Counted from the first letter of the stretch, positions 1 to 12,589 are shown. The stretch is DNA of 64,000 bases from Metaphire vulgaris (GCA_018105865.1 CM030834.1:19295219-19359218); one strand, 5' to 3'. A program made the numbers and translations. Notes: generated by a model not told the origin, from the sequence alone.

Positions 1-1010
1 ATTCGACGAAATCTTAACGATACGTTTTAGACGCTTCGAGACGCTTGGTGCCGCCAAAGACCGACGAGTGTTTTGACGCCGAGCGGAGAGCAGGATCGTT
101 GCGGAAGAGAGTCCCGCGGCTCCTTTTTAATAGTCGGTGGAGGGGCCACCGGGCGGTGAGCTGGCTGGCTGGCTGGCTGGCTGGCTGCTGAGCACAAGAC
201 TTCTTCGACCCGACCCGACCCGACCCGACCTTCATCCGCGACGCGTTCAACAGATACTGGCCAAAAAAGAAGTCTCTCTGAAGTGGCGGTGTCCATGGAC
301 TTTGAACAGAAACCTGCAGTTCCAGTTTCGTGGAGTCGGTGAAACACTTCTAACTGACGATTGATACTCAAACGTTATTTTGCGCGTTTTCTTTATTCGC
401 TTTGATATCTCTTCGGTCACAATGAAGAGTTCTAAGGGCTTTCCAGCCGAAAGTGGGCATTTACATCGATTAGATTATATGGCGGTCTTTGACTGCAGTC
501 AGTGCCAGTGGGTGCTCGCTTTTTAACAGATGCGCTCAGTAACGAACTGCTATCACCTGCGGCGTCTAATTCTGCAAATAATAGTTGTTGTTGTCGTGTG
601 AGAAACCTTCCACAAAACAACCCTAGAAACGGCCTCGATTTCAACCAGCCCAGAATTTTTTTTATTTCGTGGGCGATAGGTCCCCATTTCTGCCCACCCA
701 CCCCCACACCCACCACCCACTGTGTCGGGAACCATCGCATATTGCGCTGCGTGTCTGTAAGAATCGGCGATTCCAGTGATTTATCAGCGACGAAAACCAA
801 CAGAGCCTCTAGCCCGACCGAAGGAGGAAAAGGTGGAGGAGGAGGAGGAGGAGTGGTTTCCCGTCCACTTCTGGGCAATGGAAGTGGAACAGACGGTGGC
901 ATGTTTTGACTCAATCTGGGAATCGGCATGCGGGATCGTGATCCCCGCCTGTGTCGGCGTTACTTAGCACGACGGGCGCTGTCTAAACGCCCAGTCACAA
1001 CACGCATCGT
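1..1010. other. No recognisable gene; short simple repeats
   Basis: I see no coding region with recognisable homology here. Short tandem repeats occur: a CTGG array at about 162-187 and a CCCGA pentamer array at about 208-228. The open frames in this stretch are short, low-complexity and mutually overlapping, so none is called. Confidence 0.6.
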
Positions 1011-1579
<569 letters not shown>

Positions 1580-1930
1580 CACTGACGTAGCCTCGAGGGA
1601 AGCTCTGGTGGGGTGGTGGTGGTGGTCTGGGACCACTCGTGGAAATTGTTCAAAGCCTATATATGAGAAATTGGATTGTGGAAGGCGATTGTCGACAGAA
1701 TCGATACAAGACTGTTTAGTTGCACCACAGCCTATTACAGCCATGCACTCAATACTAAATCCTGTTTAAAGTCTTTAAAGTATACAAAAAGTATGCAATA
1801 GAGCTCTAGCTCCTACTCCAATATCGCTCAAAATCTTAAAATGTGTCCGGAACTCCGCCCTAGACCCAGTGGTGGGCTTACAACGCTATCTCAAACCCTC
1901 ATTCGGGCTCTATAAGTGATGGTGTCCCCC

Positions 1931-2081
1931 CAGTGTTTATCCTAGGCCTTCTCTGGGGGGAATTTGCCCCCAAAGTTTGAAATTTCCCCCCAAATGTTGA
2001 CATTTTGGCAGTAGTATGACCTCCCCAATGTCTGTCCCCGAAATTTTAAACTCCCCCAATGTCTAGGTGGCTAGAATAGCC
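1931..2081 (-). mobile_element. Interspersed TIR repeat, CAGTGTTTATTCTAG family, truncated reversed copy
   Basis: It begins CAGTGTTTATCCTAGGCC and ends in an AATGTCTAGGTGGCTAGAAT segment. This is the reverse orientation of the repeats at 39824-39989 and 49413-49593. The terminal AAACACTG is missing at the right end, so the copy is truncated. The interior is runs of G or C, as in the other copies. It is a non-coding, MITE-like element. Confidence 0.7.
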
Positions 2082-2317
2082 AATGGTGCGCCCCTACTTG
2101 GAAACCTGGTTACGCCATCTCTTTCTTACTAAGTAGTATGCTAAATGCTTAATTCTGTGGAATTCTGTTATAACATGATCTACTCGAAAGTTTGGCTGGC
2201 GTCTACCAAGAACTCTTCTAATGAGTAATGCCGATGCTTCAACCATTTCAATTGTCTTCAGGAAAAGATTAACAAGTTTCACGCCTATTCAGAAATAAAG
2301 ATAAAGAAAAATCAGTA

Positions 2318-2410
2318 CTGACTGTTGTGAGATCCTCTTCCAAATTATTATTTACTTTCTTATTAATGTGAATTTGGCGCATGCGCAGTGGACGTATGAA
2401 GCTTCCGGTT
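2318..2410. repeat. Interspersed repeat shared with 42816-42910
   Basis: An 18-bp perfect match (TGTTGTGAGATCCTCTTC) is followed by a nearly identical TTACTTNCTTATTAATG stretch, and the same order recurs at 42816-42860. Both copies then reach a CTTCCGGTT-like segment. This looks like two members of an unnamed repeat family, possibly a SINE tail; the type is not settled. Confidence 0.5.
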
Positions 2411-3072
2411 AAGATTTGGCTGTTGAAACTATGTTGAGAATTAAACTATTCAAATCTGATGCAATCTTATCTTAAAATACGGCATTTATCTTAAAATATT
2501 GCATTACGCGGCGAGCCATCCACATGGTTCAGAATGTTGAAATCAAACCATGCGTGCAAACATCAACTAACACACATTACACAATTGAGAGCCAGGCCAG
2601 TTTTGGACAATTTCTTCATTCTTTAATTCTGATAAATAATTTAGTTAAATGTGTCAATCACAGCATGGAAAACTTAAAGTGGACCAGTGGTCCAGTGGAT
2701 GCATGGACAGTAATGCTGCCACCAGGAATACCACCTCTATCCACTAAAAATGCCTCGCTGTTTTGACGCTATTTTTCTAAGACATTATACCTCAAAGAGC
2801 TCCCGGCAAGACAAAACAAGTTATAAAACGTGAAGTGATCATAATGAAACATGATGTTATCTGTTGCAATGAATCGATCAACTTTTATAGAGCAATTTAT
2901 AGTGCATATGGCTCATAATAATTGTCTGGCGCCGCTGAAAAATTGTCTGGCGCCGCTGAAGACTACAGTGTATAGCAAGAAAGTTGAAGCGATGAGGCCA
3001 ATAAGCTGTTCAGTTATTTTCGGTCATCCAGCGTCTTAGAAGATAAACTTTAGCATTATAAAACACGCATGC

Positions 3073-3258
3073 ACACACACACACACACACACACACACGC
3101 AAGCATACATACAGATGATATAATTTAGAATTTCAGATGCATACATAGACACTTTTTGTGACGGAAAATGCGACATACTGTATATGATGACGACAAGTAA
3201 CTTTTCTGTACATCATATATGAGATCATCGTAGAACAACAACAACAACAACAACCTCA

Positions 3259-3295
<37 letters not shown>

Positions 3296-3364
3296 TGGCA
3301 TGACTGGCATGGTGATGGGGTTTATCATGACCCCGAACTGCTACCCCGTTGCATAAGCTTTTGC

Positions 3365-3422
<58 letters not shown>
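3073..3422. repeat. Microsatellites (CA)n, (AAC)n, (AT)n
   Basis: CA units run at about 3073-3098, AAC/ATC units at about 3235-3296, and a pure AT array at about 3366-3422. The rest of the 3.1-3.5 kb interval shows no gene. Confidence 0.95.
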
Positions 3423-3424
<2 letters not shown>

Positions 3425-3479
3425 TGTATATCCGGTTTAAAGGTGTGTATTCCGTATCATATGACGTCATCCAGTCCAA

Positions 3480-4184
3480 GCAGTGGTAAAAGTTAAAGAA
3501 GAATTGACTAACTGGGGGAGGAAGAAGAGGAGGAGGAGGGGCACCCAGTAGGATTCGAGGTGAAAACCTATTTAATGTCGCAGCACTCTATTTGCTTTGC
3601 CCAGCGTCATTAACGACTGCTAAGGCGATCTCGTTATTATGCCGATAGCGAAATTTTTACATTCAATGCGACATCGTTATAAGGAGACAGATGGACGATG
3701 GTCGATGGATCTTCCAGTCTTGAGCGCTGTAACGTCTTTGTTTTGACTTTCTTGTCGCTCACCGTAGAGTCGGTCCACAGTCCAAGACCGCGTCGTCGCC
3801 GTCGTCGTCGTCGCGGTGTACCCCATATGCAAGCTTTCCCCTCACCCCATCCCCGTTTAAAAGGAAGCCCATAAATCTGCTAAGTGGAAGAAGAGGCCGA
3901 CAGTTATAAATTATTTTCCCGTGGTGCCAGACCACTTGACGGCGTGACGCATGCCACTCCTTACCGACGTTACCCTGCCCCCATTCGTCGTTTCATATAT
4001 ATACACGCACACGTTCGAACCCCCGGCAGACGCGACGTGCCCCTTGCGGAACGCTGATGCGGCAGACGTCTGCCGCAGTGCCGATGTTCCGGCGCCTCCT
4101 CGCGGTCTTCGACTGCCTCCGCCGCACCAAACTGGGTTGAGATTTCAACCACAGGGCATCGTAAACGCTGCCGATATATAGAAC

Positions 4185-4241
<57 letters not shown>

Positions 4242-4629
4242 GTCATACAGTGAATCAGTGAACCCCCCTCCATTTCGATACTAATATTGTTGTTGTTGTT
4301 ATTATTATTGCGTCGACCAAAGAATGTCCTTTAGACGCTGGCCTGGCTGATGGTCAGAACCAATTTAGACTGACGACTTGCACAGGGTCTCGGTCGGATC
4401 TAAGCTCGCCTGCCTTGATTTACGCGGACGCCGCACTTGAAACGACGTTTGATCCACTCTGCGGTCGTCTTCCGTGGCATGCGCACACTCCATCGCGCAG
4501 ACTGACGATCTCACGAGAACGATCATCTTATCGTTATCATCGTCCTATAATTATCGATCGGTTTTATAGCACCAGTTATTTATATAGCCTATATATAAAT
4601 ATAAATTAATTATTCGTCTATATGCTGTG
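3480..4629. other. No recognisable gene; CpG-containing sequence with a (GA)n array
   Basis: A mixed, partly CpG-rich stretch includes GTC/CGT trinucleotide runs near 3790-3815 and a GA array at about 4182-4237. Nothing in any frame resembles a known domain, and no convincing exon with splice sites was found. Confidence 0.5.
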
Positions 4630-5127
4630 ATACAAATCTATCGGCAAGCGATTGGGTCGAAGGAGTGGGAGGCAGTGAAACAGACTGTTATGTAGGAAGA
4701 CAGACTCATAAAGAGATGCATTTGAAATTAAGTTTGTCTGGATTTAGTGAAGTGGAAGGTTTTAAGGGGCGGTTGGTGGGGAGGGAGTGATTCAGGCAGT
4801 GCCATAAGCCCAGTCTTTGATATCCGGTTGCGTTTATTATTTTTTTGCAATACAAGATAGTTTCAAAATGGTTTATCAAACCATTCTTGTTCGTCTCATT
4901 TTTTTAAAAAAATGAGGCTTATTTAAATTTCCACAACCTACTTATTTGACGGTGCTGTGCATTTCTACGTTAGCGACCACAGCTTTCCACGTTGTTCGAT
5001 CTTGACATCCTCTTAATTAAAATTTCAAAATGCATCTCTTTATGAGTCTGTCTTCTTACACAGCAGTCTGTTTCACTACCTCCAACTTTTTCGACCCAAT
5101 CGCTTGCTGATGGATCTGAATTAATTA
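4630..5127. repeat. Inverted repeat, about 100-bp arms, derived from a LINE end
   Basis: The left arm (about 4630-4733) and right arm (about 5022-5125) are reverse complements. Both carry GCAAGCGATTGGGTCGAA, then GTGAAACAGACTG and GACAGACTCATAAAGAGATG. The spacer is about 290 bp. The right arm continues on the minus strand from the LINE reverse-transcriptase fragment at 5130-5345, so the arms look like two opposed copies of a LINE 3' end. Transcribed, the region would form a long hairpin. Confidence 0.75.
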
Positions 5128-5129
5128 AT

Positions 5130-5345
5130 TAATTAATTAATTAATTAGATGTTATTCCTAACTACCTCAATTTCTTCTCGTAGGCAGTCTACACAGGCGT
5201 TTCTCTGCTTTCCACTAGCTCTTTTTCCCTTCACTTTCTCGGTCATTGCCAAATGATCCGAGCCTTCCTACCTCATTATGTGTCCGAAGAAGGTAGGTCC
5301 TAAGATGCCTTTGTTGATGGTTACCATCATACGATTATTATTTTA
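5130..5345 (-). pseudogene. Non-LTR retrotransposon (LINE) ORF2 C-terminal fragment
   Basis: On the minus strand, starting near 5333, the translation reads ILGPTFFGHIMR, then KVKGKRASGKQRNACVDCLREEIEVVRNNI, interrupted by stops. The FGHIMR step, a GK-G-R-x-x-G-x-x-R stretch and a closing amphipathic segment are typical of the post-RT C-terminus of LINE ORF2 proteins. A TTAA microsatellite (about 5119-5148) sits inside it. It is a decayed fragment with no intact ORF. Confidence 0.6.
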
Positions 5346-5742
5346 ATATAATACGACAATAGTAAAATATTATCAGGAAGCTAGGCCTACATCTCCTATA
5401 GTTTCAACGGTGAAGAGTTTTGTACCATGCAGGGTTTGAACTGTAGGCGGTCTTTATAGTCGGCCTAACTTCTCCAGTGATTTTAAAAAATAAATCCACT
5501 TCCACACCTGGTTGTAAGTAAAAAAGTAAAATCTCGTTAACTTCTATAGCGCCGTCAAAAGAAGCACCGAAGTAGCGCCGTATTCCTACGTGTATTTTCC
5601 TAGTATTTGACTTGAAGTCGTGACGTTCTTTTACTTTTAAACGCCAGACATGCATTATGCATTGGACAAAGACCGACATGTGAAATCTGTCTTTTGTAAT
5701 ACATACACTTCGTTTCGATGCGTCTTTATCCAGTTGAATGCG

Positions 5743-5976
5743 TTGGCGCAGCGACGGGGTAGGGGCACGGGGGCTGCTCCCCCCATTCGGCCTGGGACCG
5801 GTCGTGGGTTTTGTCACGAATCCTTGGTTTGTGCAGAATCGCTGGGCAGTAGGGGGAGGGGTAGGTAGAACGGGGGGTTGACACGAGTCACACGACTACG
5901 TGTTATTGGTCGCCAAGAAGTCTGAAAATGTCGATGATGTGCCTCCTCCTATTCCGGAATCCTGGCTACGCCACTG
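5743..5976. mobile_element. hAT-type MITE, CAGTGGCGTAGCC family, degenerate left end
   Basis: It is flanked by a perfect 8-bp direct repeat GTTGAATG (5735-5742 and 5977-5984), the hAT target-duplication size. The right end reads GGAATCCTGGCTACGCCACTG. The left end (CGTTGGCGCAGCGACGGGG) is a mutated form of its complement. The interior resembles the element at 48260-48597 and has no transposase. Confidence 0.8.
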
Positions 5977-5984
5977 GTTGAATG

Positions 5985-6918
5985 CGACTGTTGAGTCCGG
6001 AAATACGATGCTGCTCATGCTTTCAGCGGCACTTGATTCGATAGTCACTGGCGTCACCGGCGTGGCGTCGAACAAGAGGAGACATTTCGTTTTCGTCAGA
6101 GACGACTGAAATACTCGACGATATTCACAGAAATTCCGAAACCTCTTCTCGAAATAATTACGGCTCCATGCGGAGTCAATTATTAACGCACCCGTCTTAA
6201 AAACCCCTATGCGCCGATTCGCCTGACTGTTTTTGACTATACTATCGAGTAGCCTATATCCGTGAAGTAAACAAAGCCAACTCCTCGTGTGGGACAACTT
6301 TTTCCAAACATCTACTGTCTGGAAGATTTTCACGATCTAAAGAAACAACGGATCGGACTACCCCACCCAAAATATTCTGCATCCAGTGGGGGGGGGGCAC
6401 GACGGATAAATTGGAGTCTTTTCGACCAGTGGGGGCGGAGGGGGAGATAAAATCAGCAAACCCCTGCACATCGAACATTATTCACAACGCGTTAAAGGCC
6501 TGTGTTTTGAAAAAATTATGGCGTAACGTGGGGGCGGGGGGGCACTTTGGGGGGTCTAAGCTAGGGTTAGGTTAGGTTAACCCGTACGACCGACCCCCAC
6601 TGGACCGACCCCTCATGCAAAACCTCAGTAAAGAGTATAAATTAAATGAGAATTTAGAACTTTTATACTATAAAATCTGAGGATTTACTGTCAGCATTTA
6701 TGAAAAAACGGAATTCTGAATTTTTTCGAAGCAACGTCTTCGGTGAATTACGCAGATGAAGGTCGATCAGTCTCTTTGTCGTATTTGGGATGGACATCAG
6801 CAATACATCTGTATTTTAGTTTTTTGCAAATCAATTTAGATTTTATTTTTATTTCGTTTTAGAGCTGCTATTTTAGTGGTTTGAAAGATTTTGTTTTGTA
6901 AATAAGTTTAGTTTAGTT
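5985..6918. other. No recognisable gene
   Basis: Mixed sequence with G-rich runs near 6385-6445 and 6530-6555, and a short ending in GGTTAGGTTAGG near 6567. No exon or element boundary could be supported. Confidence 0.4.
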
Positions 6919-7100
6919 CAGTGGCGGCTCCACAATTTGGCGAGTGGGGGCATTGGGGTGGCAAGTTCTAAGCATGGGGGCCAACCATTTGTTGATAGCT
7001 ATGTATTAGTAAGCATAGGGTTTAAACAGAGGGGTCACTAGGGAGCCCAGGCATTTAATAGGGGGTACGGGCCCAGGCCTCCCATGTGGAGCCGCCGCTG
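6919..7100. mobile_element. hAT-type MITE, CAGTGGCGGCTCC family
   Basis: The terminal inverted repeats are CAGTGGCGGCTCCA and TGGAGCCGCCGCTG. They are flanked by perfect 8-bp duplications GTTTAGTT (6911-6918 and 7101-7108). The interior is shared with copies at 12406, 16132, 43431 and 45422: a G-rich segment, an ACCATTTGTTG-like motif and a TA-rich centre. It is non-autonomous with no coding capacity. Confidence 0.9.
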
Positions 7101-7109
7101 GTTTAGTTT

Positions 7110-7849
7110 TAGCTATAGTTAACGAAATTAAAACAATTGATTTTTTATTGTTTGTAGTTTTTATATTTATTTCGTTAAATAATATGACACCGATGGACGT
7201 TTTGCATTGTTGTTTTTCGGCGGCCGACGACTGTCGTCTTTCCACGTCATCCATCGGTCGGAGTCCTGTTGACCAATTTGCCACCCTCTAACTTTACGCC
7301 GTCGCCGCCGCCTTGTTTGTCGAGCAGAGCGATCCGTACAGACAGCAATCGCTTCAAAGAGCGATTTATGCACCGCCTCCAGGAAAAAAACTCGGTGAAT
7401 TTTAGTCTACCTCGTCGACTTACTCACTTACTCGCTCGCTCACTCGCCATGCAGAAGGCGCATTTCCGCTGCACGTCGTCGTCGTCGTCGAATGACCGAC
7501 GAAATCGAATCGACCGGCCGACGATTGCGAGGGGGGGGGGAGGGGGTCAGGGGAGGGATGGGGGCACGTAGTCGTCTATAACGTCTCCACCCCCCGTTGC
7601 GTGTCTGCCTAGGCGGGCAGTCGTCGTCGTCGTCGTCGTCGCCGGCAGCTTAAGCGTCATTTCGAACCGACGTAACTGACGTAATGACCGATCGAAAGCA
7701 GACGACATCAAAGCCGAAAAGACCGCGAAATCGATGAGAGGTGAGCGCTGGACGCTGTCGAATCGACACGCCGACAGCCGACTGACCGACACGCCCGCGG
7801 CTTTCATCCGCTCTTTCGGGGACCGACGACGAAGAAGAGGAAGAAGAGG

Positions 7850-7883
<34 letters not shown>

Positions 7884-8228
7884 AGGAGGAGAAGGACGAA
7901 ACGGAGGAGTGATTTATTCGCTCTCAGTTCGACGGCTAAGCTTACTTACTCTTGTCAAGAAAGTTTGAAGCCTCCGGTTGCTCGTGCAGGGACTGGAGTT
8001 ACTGAACCCATAAGAAAGAATATTTGCGAAGACAAATGGAAATATTATAGTTGAACTCGAGTGCTTTGTTGTTGTCTCTTGTCTCATTCAGGAGTTCCTA
8101 GCAAAATACATGTACTGGGAATGCATGGCATCAGTGAAATGTATTACATGCTGTTCGCATGTTTAATCAAAAGCGTCGTCGCATCTGACTAATTCAGATC
8201 TACAACTGTATTTAAGTCGTACTTTGCA
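7110..8228. other. No recognisable gene; trinucleotide-rich, CpG-rich stretch
   Basis: Contains GTC/CGT triplet runs (7480-7492, 7620-7640) and an AGG/GAA-rich tract (about 7826-7905). The Arg-rich frames across it are products of the triplet repeats. It may be regulatory or untranslated, but nothing in the sequence shows that. Confidence 0.4.
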
Positions 8229-8236
8229 TATATTAG

Positions 8237-8624
8237 CAGAGTCGTAGCGCCCCAATGGCTACTATGGCTTTAGCCATGGGCGGCACACATGATGGGATGG
8301 GGGCGGCAAGTTTTGGAAGCGATCTTTTTTGTTGTTGCTTGTCTGGTTGTCGTCGAGGAGTTGAGGAGTTTTGGCGAAAGAGGCGGCAAAATTTAGAAGG
8401 GGCGACAAATTTAGCGACGACGACTTTTTTTGCTTGTCTGGTTGTCGAGTTGTTTTGTCGAAGGGGCGGAAAAAATTTGAAGGGGCAGCACATTTACAAA
8501 TTTATTTATCGGCGACGGCCTTTTTTGCTTGTCAGGTGTAGTCTAATGAGGGTGAAATTGGGGCTGCATTTTTTCCAGGAGCCATAGGCGACACCGTCCG
8601 GCACGAGTGCACGCTACGCCACTG
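8237..8624. mobile_element. hAT-type MITE, CAGTGGCGTAGC family, 388 bp
   Basis: Perfect 8-bp duplications TATATTAG lie at 8229-8236 and 8625-8632. The ends are CAGAGTCGTAGCG and CACGCTACGCCACTG. Inside are three copies of a T-run plus GCTTGTC motif (around 8318, 8417 and 8516). These are reverse-oriented versions of the GACAAGCAAAAAAGG motif seen in other MITEs here. Confidence 0.85.
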
Positions 8625-8634
8625 TATATTAGTC

Positions 8635-8636
<2 letters not shown>

Positions 8637-8691
<55 letters not shown>
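8637..8691. repeat. Compound microsatellite (TA)n(GT)n
   Basis: A TA array at about 8637-8672 passes directly into GT units to about 8690. Confidence 0.95.
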
Positions 8692-8692
<1 letters not shown>

Positions 8693-8699
8693 GGGAGTT

Positions 8700-9864
8700 T
8701 TTAATTTTGAGTGACGAATACGATGATATGATGCTTATAGATTTAGAATAATTTCAAATCGCGTTTGCGCCTTTTGTTTACAAGTCACTTCAACTGCCAT
8801 GATGTGAACGATTTTAGGGTCAATAGATTTTAAGATAAAAAGATACCTAAAAGCGAGTCTCGCCTTTTTCAAGATTTACAAGTTATTACAGTAACTCTTT
8901 ACAATATTTTCAATCAGCCGTTTTAGAATGTTCCAAAACGAGTTAGAAATCCAGAAGCGTATATACGAGAGGAAGCATCTAGGTCTTCTAGGACGAGACC
9001 GAACCATCCGTATGGATTAATTGCACAGATAAAAGGCTGCGAGGACCGGGCTTATATAGCGCTATAAATGGACGAAAGCGACGTGGCGTTCCTTTCATGC
9101 TCCCAACGCAGTCATCCATTACCACAGCAGACCCGTGCGCCGCGTCACTTCTGTCGCCGGCGGCGGCGCTAGAGACTTGCGCCGCGCGAGTTCTGTCGCC
9201 GGGCGGCGTCAAGACCGCGGCACTCCGTAAACAAACAAAATGACGGACGCGGCGAGACACTTAGCCGCTGATGGATGGCGAAACCGGTCGGTCGGTCGGT
9301 CGGTCGGTCGGGACGGACAGGAGGGTCACCCGTGTCGGTCGCACGGACGGACGGACCGGGCGAATTAGCGGCGGCGACGGCCGGCACGATCAAAGCGAGA
9401 TCAAAGTCGACCGCCCCGAGATCTATCGCCCCTCCGCGCCGGCAATTACTACCGCCGGCGTCGACCGCCGCCGCCGCCGCCCCCTCCGGCCTCCGCCGAG
9501 ATCCAGGACGGAAGAGGGACTCGGCGGAACACACTCGGATTCGGTTGCGCGGACGTGATCCAGGCAGGAAAGCGACACCCGTCAGGAACTTCCTTCTCCT
9601 CCTCCTCCTCCTCCTCCTCCTCCTCCTCCTCCTCCTCCTCCTCCTCCTCCTCCTCCTCCTCCTCTTCCTCCTCCTCCTTCTCCTCCGCCGCTGAAAGAAC
9701 TCCCCTTCCCCTACCCTCCCTGCCAAGCACTCCGTCAGACGTCGATAAGCCTACGACGGCAGCGTTTGGCATTTATACGCAGAGACATTGACGACAATGG
9801 TGACGACGACGACGATACGACGATATTGATGATGACGGCAACGACGACGACGATGGCGGTGGTA
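8700..9864. other. CpG-rich stretch with (CGGT)n and (CTC)n arrays, no recognisable gene
   Basis: From about 9040 to 9560 the DNA is markedly rich in CG dinucleotides. It includes a CGGT array (about 9285-9310) and GCC runs (about 9460-9483). A long CTC array follows at about 9596-9681. Poly-Leu, poly-Ser, poly-Glu and poly-Arg frames arise from the triplets. The composition would fit an unmethylated promoter region, but I see no initiating exon. Confidence 0.45.
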
Positions 9865-9865
<1 letters not shown>

Positions 9866-9896
<31 letters not shown>

Positions 9897-10061
9897 AATA
9901 CGGCTACGACTCGATAATGGCGATGTTTGATGACATAACTGACAGAAACACGCAATGGATACACAAATCAAAACGGTCGCCAGGAAACTCGAGATGCGTT
10001 CAAAGAAAGAAGACGAAGCAGAGGAGGAGGAAAAGAAAGACGAGGAAACACGAGAAAACAC

Positions 10062-10112
<51 letters not shown>
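9866..10112. repeat. Microsatellites (ATG)n and (GA)n
   Basis: ATG units lie at about 9866-9897 and a GA array at about 10068-10112, with purine-rich sequence between. Confidence 0.9.
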
Positions 10113-10117
<5 letters not shown>

Positions 10118-10404
10118 AGCGATGGAAGGAAAGGAAGATCGATGACGATGACAGCCATCGACAGGCAAATGGCAGGATGACGATGAAAAAGTTCCGAGAG
10201 ATTTTCTCGCAATGACGTCACTCTTCGGGCGGGCGGGTGAGGGGGAGGGTGGATAGTATCACGCAACACCAAAAGCTGACGATGTTTTTTTTTATTCCCC
10301 AGCAATATTGGAGAAGATTTCAATTTCTGGATAGAACATTTTCTTAGCGATCAAGCATACCTATTAGCCTACATAACGAAAGTAAGCGTCTGTATTACAT
10401 CTAA

Positions 10405-10406
<2 letters not shown>

Positions 10407-10474
<68 letters not shown>

Positions 10475-10476
10475 GT

Positions 10477-10528
<52 letters not shown>

Positions 10529-10577
10529 GTATTAGTATTATTAGTATTATTAGTATTATTATTATTATTATTATTAT
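10407..10577. repeat. (ATT)n microsatellite with interruptions
   Basis: About 57 ATT units with a few AGT variants. The poly-Asn and poly-Ile frames through it are artefacts. Confidence 0.95.
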
Positions 10578-10589
10578 ACAAGACAATTT

Positions 10590-10830
10590 CTAGAGTACCG
10601 TAAGCACAGCTAACAAGGCTAAAGTCAAAAGCGTTTTACAAAAATGAGATTAAACAAACTTCGTTTTCATCTGTTTCCGGAACCGATCCGACAATGTGTC
10701 GACCGTAAGCGACTTCGGGAGCGAATTCCACGTGGTGGGGCCCCCACGTTGGAAGGACCTGTCCCCAAATCCCGCTGTCTTCAGCGGCGGAGGGACGATC
10801 AGATGATATGCCTAAATATGCTAATATAAA
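10590..10830 (+). repeat. Possible interspersed repeat with coding-like segment
   Basis: After an AAAGCGTTTTACA-type segment, one frame reads ERIPRGGAPTLEGPVPKSRC at about 10720-10785. Such Arg/Pro-rich segments, preceded by an 'agcgctttaca' stretch, are familiar from repeated elements of marine invertebrates. A similar AGCGCTTTACAT stretch is at about 31730. I cannot assign it to a named family. Confidence 0.35.
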
Positions 10831-10993
10831 TAAATATGCCTAAGCATCAAAATTACATCAGATCGTGTGGTTTGCAGCCTTGCAGGATTTGCTTGACGTT
10901 CTTAATTTTACAATTTTCATTCTTCCCAACTTCTACGACGAGGGTTTATAGGGCGCGGGTCTGTACCTCTCATCATTGGACTTCCTGACCCAG

Positions 10994-11340
10994 CAGTGGC
11001 GTCAATCTGTAGTAAAAGTTGTGAGGGTCGACCTGTTGTTGTGCCTAACCATATGCCCTAACCCTTTTCGCATAAATTCTTATTACTTAGGCCTATTAAT
11101 GTTCCAAAATACCATTTGCCAGTGTTATTTCTAGGATTTTTAAGTCTCTGCCTAAAAAGGCTGACAAGCAAAAAAAGGTCATCCGAGAAATAAAAGTTTG
11201 GGGGTGTCCTTCCATTTGGAGGGGGTGTCCTGAGCTAATTAGTATGCATTTTGTATGCTTACCATTGTCGCATTACCAAATTTGGGGATGGGTGTCGACC
11301 TCAAATTGGGGGGGGGGTGTAAAAATATCCCTGCCATTTG
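10994..11340. mobile_element. Probable hAT-like MITE remnant
   Basis: It starts with CAGTGGCGTCAATCTG and contains the internal motif CTGACAAGCAAAAAAAGGTCATCC at 11161-11184, shared with other MITEs in the window. The right end near AAATATCCCTG (about 11335) does not pair well with the left, and no target duplication was found, so the limits are approximate. Confidence 0.4.
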
Positions 11341-11745
11341 CTGATAATATCTACGTGTACTATCTATCCATCACAACAATTTATTAAATAATCGTACAAC
11401 GGTACAATAGGTTTATAGATTTATTCAGATATTTGTGAGGGTCCAATGCTTTATGGACCATCACAACCAAATTTTTGTGCGAGTCCGAACCCCAGGACCA
11501 TGAAGGGATTGAGGCCTATGTGATCCAGGGTTCAAGAGCGTGGACCGTTCTTATTGCGTGCTTGGGGCATACTATCCATAGTAGATCCTATCTACTTTAC
11601 GAATGATATTGCTAAGTACCACATGAAATAACCAACCACTTCAAACAATTCAACAAACTACCCATTCTATCAAAGACCTTAGGCCGAGCTTGCTTCCACG
11701 CAATTAGCAACAGCCGGGCAGACGAAATAACAAAATATCTTTCGG

Positions 11746-12051
11746 CAGTGGCGTAGCCAGGATTTCCGGAAGAGGGGTTTTGGTTTTGACCGTAACGACT
11801 TTCGAAAAATCTTGACAAGCAAAAAAGGTCATCCTGTGTCTGTCCATCTAAAAAAATTAGTTTCAGACGCTGACAAGCAAAAAAGGTCGTCACGCCTATG
11901 GCGCTTGAAAATATTTGGTCAGCAGCCCCAAGGGGAGGTTTTGACCCTCAAAACCGCGTCCGAAAAATAAAAATGCATGGATACACATTAAAAATTTTTT
12001 CCTCGGCGCTCAAGAGCGGTTTTAACCCCCAAACCCCTAGCTACGCCACTG
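11746..12051. mobile_element. hAT-type MITE, CAGTGGCGTAGCC family
   Basis: The ends are CAGTGGCGTAGCCAGG and CCTAGCTACGCCACTG. The flanks TCTTTCGG and TCTTATGG match at 6 of 8 positions, an aged 8-bp duplication. Two internal GACAAGCAAAAAAGG motifs lie at 11814-11833 and 11872-11890. There is no transposase. Confidence 0.8.
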
Positions 12052-12405
12052 TCTTATGGATTCTGCTCCAGACAGTTCTTGAATGTCAGAGTTCCGTGCA
12101 ACTACAGTAGTGGTAATGAAGCTGAAGACTCGTATTGAACCATAAACCATAGCGTGATTTACAGTGGCTTAGGAGACATTACTGACTGTGTGAAAGCCAT
12201 TAACGCAGCTCCGTCAGCCTACCATAACCCACTCTGCATAACACAACCCACTCTGCCATCTTCCGCCCTATTTAATTAATTAAATTTCTTCAAAAATTCT
12301 ATCAGAGCGTGTCCAACCTCTTGAATTCTCTAAAACTTGAATAGTTTATGCGTCAAGTGTAAGCGATTTCTAGGCTACAATGTCAGCCCTTCGGGTCTCT
12401 CTAGT

Positions 12406-12585
12406 CAGTGGCGGCTCCACCGGGGAGGGGGGGCAAGAGGGGGTCGTGCCCCTATTGAGTGCCTGGCCCCCCAGTTGGGACCCTATACTTAATGCTACAT
12501 ACATAACAACAAATGGTTGGCCCCCATGATTAGAAGTTTTCACCCCAACGGCCCCCCCACTTGCCAAATCCTGGAGCCGCCACTG
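12406..12585. mobile_element. hAT-type MITE, CAGTGGCGGCTCC family
   Basis: The TIRs are CAGTGGCGGCTCCACC and CTGGAGCCGCCACTG. The 8-bp flanks TCTCTAGT and TCCCTAGT differ at one base. The interior is the reverse orientation of the 6919 and 43431 copies. Confidence 0.88.
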
Positions 12586-12589
12586 TCCC

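Noticed and set aside
6560..6585. Telomere-like GGTTAGGTTAGG
   Set aside because: Only about two units, not enough for an interstitial telomeric array.
9169..9772. Overlapping 100-185-codon frames rich in Arg, Glu, Leu or Ser
   Set aside because: Products of the CTC array and the CpG-rich flank; no domain, and every frame is open for the same compositional reason.
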